DNA from: an uncultured Opitutales bacterium
GTDB taxonomy: Bacteria > Verrucomicrobiota > Verrucomicrobiia > Opitutales > UBA2995
Length of the DNA stretch: 8,594 bases
Direction: 5' to 3'
Assembly: GCA_937920335.1 (NCBI GenBank)
Contig: CALGUT010000312.1
Span: 1-8,594 of the forward strand
In this document: piece by piece, positions 6,769 to 8,594 of the stretch
Position numbering within the stretch: position 1 is the stretch's first letter
Layout of the letters: each line of letters starts with the position of its first letter
The notes under the pieces: generated by a model
The model's input: the letters and a program-made list of their open reading frames with translations, nothing else
Told to the model about the DNA's origin: nothing
Database searches by the model: none
Program-made: the position numbers and the translations under genes

Positions 6769-7404
6769 GTGAAATTACCCCTCTCAATTATAGCAGTCAG
6801 CGGAGCCGTGTTACTTTCCGGCTGTCCCAAGCAACCGTTAACCCTCGATAAAGATGGAGATAGGCTTGCGCCGGTTGTCGGCGTCGAGGTCAACGATCTC
6901 CAGTTTATACAACATGCATTACTTGGCCAGGTTTCGGAAGGAGATCAAAGCGTCCGAAACAAGGAAGCAGGCGTGGTGGTGTTAGGTTCTGATGCACTCT
7001 ACCTGGTTAAGGGAAAGCTTGGTTCGCTGAATGCAGAAAATGTATACACGATACCTATGGCAGAAGTGGAAGGTGTTGCGAATGATAACACGCACATTCA
7101 GGTGACTCACAACGGGACCGTTTTTCTGATTCGTCCTTACCGCTTTTACAGTGATGAGATTGAGTCCTTTGAACTTCTGGATCTACTGATCGCCCGGTCG
7201 TTGCCTGAAGTCGCCGCCGTAAGGGTAGAGGGCTTTGGTGTGGGTAGCTATGATATGGCTTCTAACTTTCAGAATGATGTGCCTGATACGGACGATCGGC
7301 CGCCGTATTATGAAGAACACATACCTGGGACTGAATCGAACCCTAGTAATTATAATGGGAACGGAACCGTCAAGGATTCCCCCTATTTCAGACCTCTGAA
7401 TTAG
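6769..7404 (+). CDS. Small lipoprotein of unknown function, possible PH-like core
   Basis: A 211-residue protein starting at GTG. A short signal peptide carries the lipobox Leu-Ser-Gly-Cys, with Cys19 as the lipid-modified residue, so it is predicted to be membrane-anchored and to face the periplasm. Residues about 65-150 alternate short hydrophobic strands: VVVLGSDALYLV, YTIPMAEVEGV, HIQVTHNGTVFLI. These end in a helix-like segment (SFELLDLLIARSL), a pattern reminiscent of bacterial PH-like or GRAM-like domains; this is inference from pattern only. The tail from about 170 is rich in Asp, Pro, Asn and Tyr and looks disordered. I do not recognise the family. It is the only plus-strand gene among the sulfatases, diverges from the sulfatase at 5233-6627 across the conserved element, and converges on the sulfatase at 7426. 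It may be an unrelated insertion or a surface accessory of the locus. Confidence 0.85.
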   Translation: MKLPLSIIAVSGAVLLSGCPKQPLTLDKDGDRLAPVVGVEVNDLQFIQHALLGQVSEGDQSVRNKEAGVVVLGSDALYLVKGKLGSLNAENVYTIPMAEVEGVANDNTHIQVTHNGTVFLIRPYRFYSDEIESFELLDLLIARSLPEVAAVRVEGFGVGSYDMASNFQNDVPDTDDRPPYYEEHIPGTESNPSNYNGNGTVKDSPYFRPLN

Positions 7405-7411
7405 GCTTTTT

Positions 7412-7432
7412 CGAGTGATCGTGAATCACTCG
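7412..7432. terminator. Hairpin between convergent lipoprotein and sulfatase genes
   Basis: CGAGTGAT (7412-7419) and ATCACTCG (7425-7432) form a perfect 8-bp inverted repeat around a 5-nt loop. It begins 8 nt after the lipoprotein stop and contains the stop codon of the minus-strand sulfatase (7426-7428). A run of five T lies before it on the plus strand, and no T-run follows on either strand, so it is not a canonical intrinsic terminator. It may mark the 3' ends of both mRNAs. Confidence 0.45.
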
Positions 7433-8594
7433 TGCGAATCAATATCCGGTCTCTTCGGATCCTCATCGAAGAAACGAGCATTCTTTCCAATTCGGTCTAT
7501 GTCTCCTATGTCGTCGCGGGCATGCTCAGCTAGCTGTAACAATGTTTCAACTACATCGGGATGCTGCTCGGAAACGTCGTTTTTCTCGGCGACGTCTGCG
7601 TTCAGATTAAACAAAAGTGCCTTGGGGAAATCGATGTCGTCTTCCGCTTTGCTGTAGTAGCCCCACAGTTTGTCTTTGCTTCGGGCGAGATGCAATTTCC
7701 ATTGTCCGGAACGAACGGCTTGGAGTTGGGTGCGTTGGTAATAGTAAAAGGCTTTGGTAGGACTCGTTGCTTCCTCCGTTCCATGGATGAGGTGACTGAT
7801 GTCGTGACCGTCGATAATCCGGTCTTGTGGTGCGTTGCCTCCGCTCAGTTTTGCCAACGTGGGTAGCATATCGATGGTGGAGGCGATTTCTGAATTGATG
7901 GTTCCTGCGGGTATCTTTCCGGGGGCTCTTGCAATGAAAGGAACTCGAAGGCCGCCTTCCCAAGTGGAGGTTTTGGCACCGCGAAGGGGGAGTGCCGAAC
8001 CGCCGTGGGCTTCTGCATCGGGGCCGATGCGATTCAGGTGGCCTTCGCTGCGCCCTAAGTACCAGGGACCGTTGTCGCTCATGTAGAAAACGTAAGTAGA
8101 TTCGTCCAGACCCTCTGCTTTGAGTGTATCCAGGATGCGGCCCACGTTCCAATCGATCTCTTCGATAACGTCGCCGTAGATGCCGGCATCTGATTTACCT
8201 TTGAAAGGTTCTGAAACTCCAAGGCGAATGTGAGGCATCGTGTGAGCCAGGTAGACGAAGAAGGGCCTGTCCTTGCTGCGCTTGATAAACTCTATCGCTT
8301 CATCGGTGTAGCGCCTCGTCATAAGGTTCATGTCGGTTTCCTTCTCAATCAATGTCTCGTTGCGTATGAGATTGGCGATTCTGTCGTTACTTCCCGGGGT
8401 GCCGAAGTAGTAATCGAATCCTTGGTGGCGCGGTAATAGTTCTGCGGCGTATCGCTTTGGATCCTGAGTGTGGCCGGCGAGGTCCCATTTACCGAAGGCA
8501 CCGGTGGTGTAGCCGACCGGTTTCAATACCTCCGCGATTGTGACTTCCTTGGAGTGGAAATAAGGATGCACATCGACACGATTTTCTTTTGTGG
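7426..8594 (-). CDS. Sulfatase, partial (N-terminus beyond window), with GKWD in place of GKWH
   Basis: The frame is open to the right edge: codons before the GTG at 8569-8571 continue (TKENRVD), so that GTG is internal and the signal peptide and formylglycine motif are outside. About 389 residues are visible. They include a GKW segment that reads Gly-Lys-Trp-Asp (8482-8493), not the usual GKWH. Two His follow in YLAHTMPH, then Asp-Asn in MSDNGPW, and a Lys in RGAKTSTWEGG. The ending ARFFDEDPKR mirrors that of the sulfatase at 3698, and the SDNGPW insert and GSALPLRG stretch are shared, so these two are paralogues. It is convergent with the lipoprotein gene and probably belongs to a transcript arriving from the right. 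The His-to-Asp change affects a residue that contacts the formylglycine in known sulfatases, so catalysis may be altered or lost. The substrate is unknown. Confidence 0.93.
   Translation of the reverse strand, partial: TKENRVDVHPYFHSKEVTIAEVLKPVGYTTGAFGKWDLAGHTQDPKRYAAELLPRHQGFDYYFGTPGSNDRIANLIRNETLIEKETDMNLMTRRYTDEAIEFIKRSKDRPFFVYLAHTMPHIRLGVSEPFKGKSDAGIYGDVIEEIDWNVGRILDTLKAEGLDESTYVFYMSDNGPWYLGRSEGHLNRIGPDAEAHGGSALPLRGAKTSTWEGGLRVPFIARAPGKIPAGTINSEIASTIDMLPTLAKLSGGNAPQDRIIDGHDISHLIHGTEEATSPTKAFYYYQRTQLQAVRSGQWKLHLARSKDKLWGYYSKAEDDIDFPKALLFNLNADVAEKNDVSEQHPDVVETLLQLAEHARDDIGDIDRIGKNARFFDEDPKRPDIDSHE

Noticed and set aside
7607..8152. 181-codon minus-strand frame within the third sulfatase
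   Set aside because: It is an Arg/Ser/Pro-rich shifted-frame shadow of the clearly conserved sulfatase frame.
8569..8571. GTG as the true start of the rightmost sulfatase
   Set aside because: The frame continues in coding sequence to the window edge. Starting here would remove the signal peptide, first metal ligands and formylglycine site.

Overview
The window looks like a sulfatase-rich accessory locus from a member of the PVC group (Planctomycetota, Verrucomicrobiota, Lentisphaerota), most likely a marine verrucomicrobial or planctomycetal heterotroph. The main clue is a large exported protein with the planctomycete-type cytochrome domain (PSCyt1) followed by DUF1549 and DUF1553, an arrangement typical of that group. 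It sits beside several secreted formylglycine sulfatases and an AraC-family regulator. None of the five gene starts visible here has a recognisable Shine-Dalgarno sequence. The genus cannot be told from the sequence alone.

Layout, left to right: (1) 1-2626, minus strand, the PSCyt1/DUF1549/DUF1553 protein, whose C-terminus runs off the left edge. (2) 2627-2794, a divergent control region with a promoter, a repeated operator-like element and a palindrome. (3) 2795-3694, plus strand, an AraC-family activator with a cupin-like sensor domain. (4) 3698-5164 and 5233-6627, minus strand, two complete secreted sulfatases in tandem. (5) 6628-6768, a second divergent control region carrying the same operator-like element. 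(6) 6769-7404, plus strand, a small lipoprotein of unknown function. (7) 7426 to the right edge, minus strand, a third sulfatase whose N-terminus (signal peptide and formylglycine site) lies outside the window.

How it may work together (inference): the AraC protein probably senses a sugar or oligosaccharide from a sulfated polysaccharide and activates at least two transcripts, the cytochrome-like DUF1553 gene and the two-sulfatase unit. The strongest support is a 34-nt element found once upstream of each unit. The copies are 26/34 identical, and both lie exactly 15 nt upstream of a TATAAT-like -10 box, covering the place where a -35 box would be. A short TATAC/GATAC core recurs three times in each copy region at the same 23- and 24-nt steps. 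This fits a class II AraC-type activator site and ties an enigmatic extracytoplasmic c-type-cytochrome-like protein to sulfatase expression. Two of the three sulfatases also carry unusual active-site residues: one has Cys-Gly-Val-Ser-Arg in place of Cys-x-Pro-x-Arg, and another has Gly-Lys-Trp-Asp in place of Gly-Lys-Trp-His.
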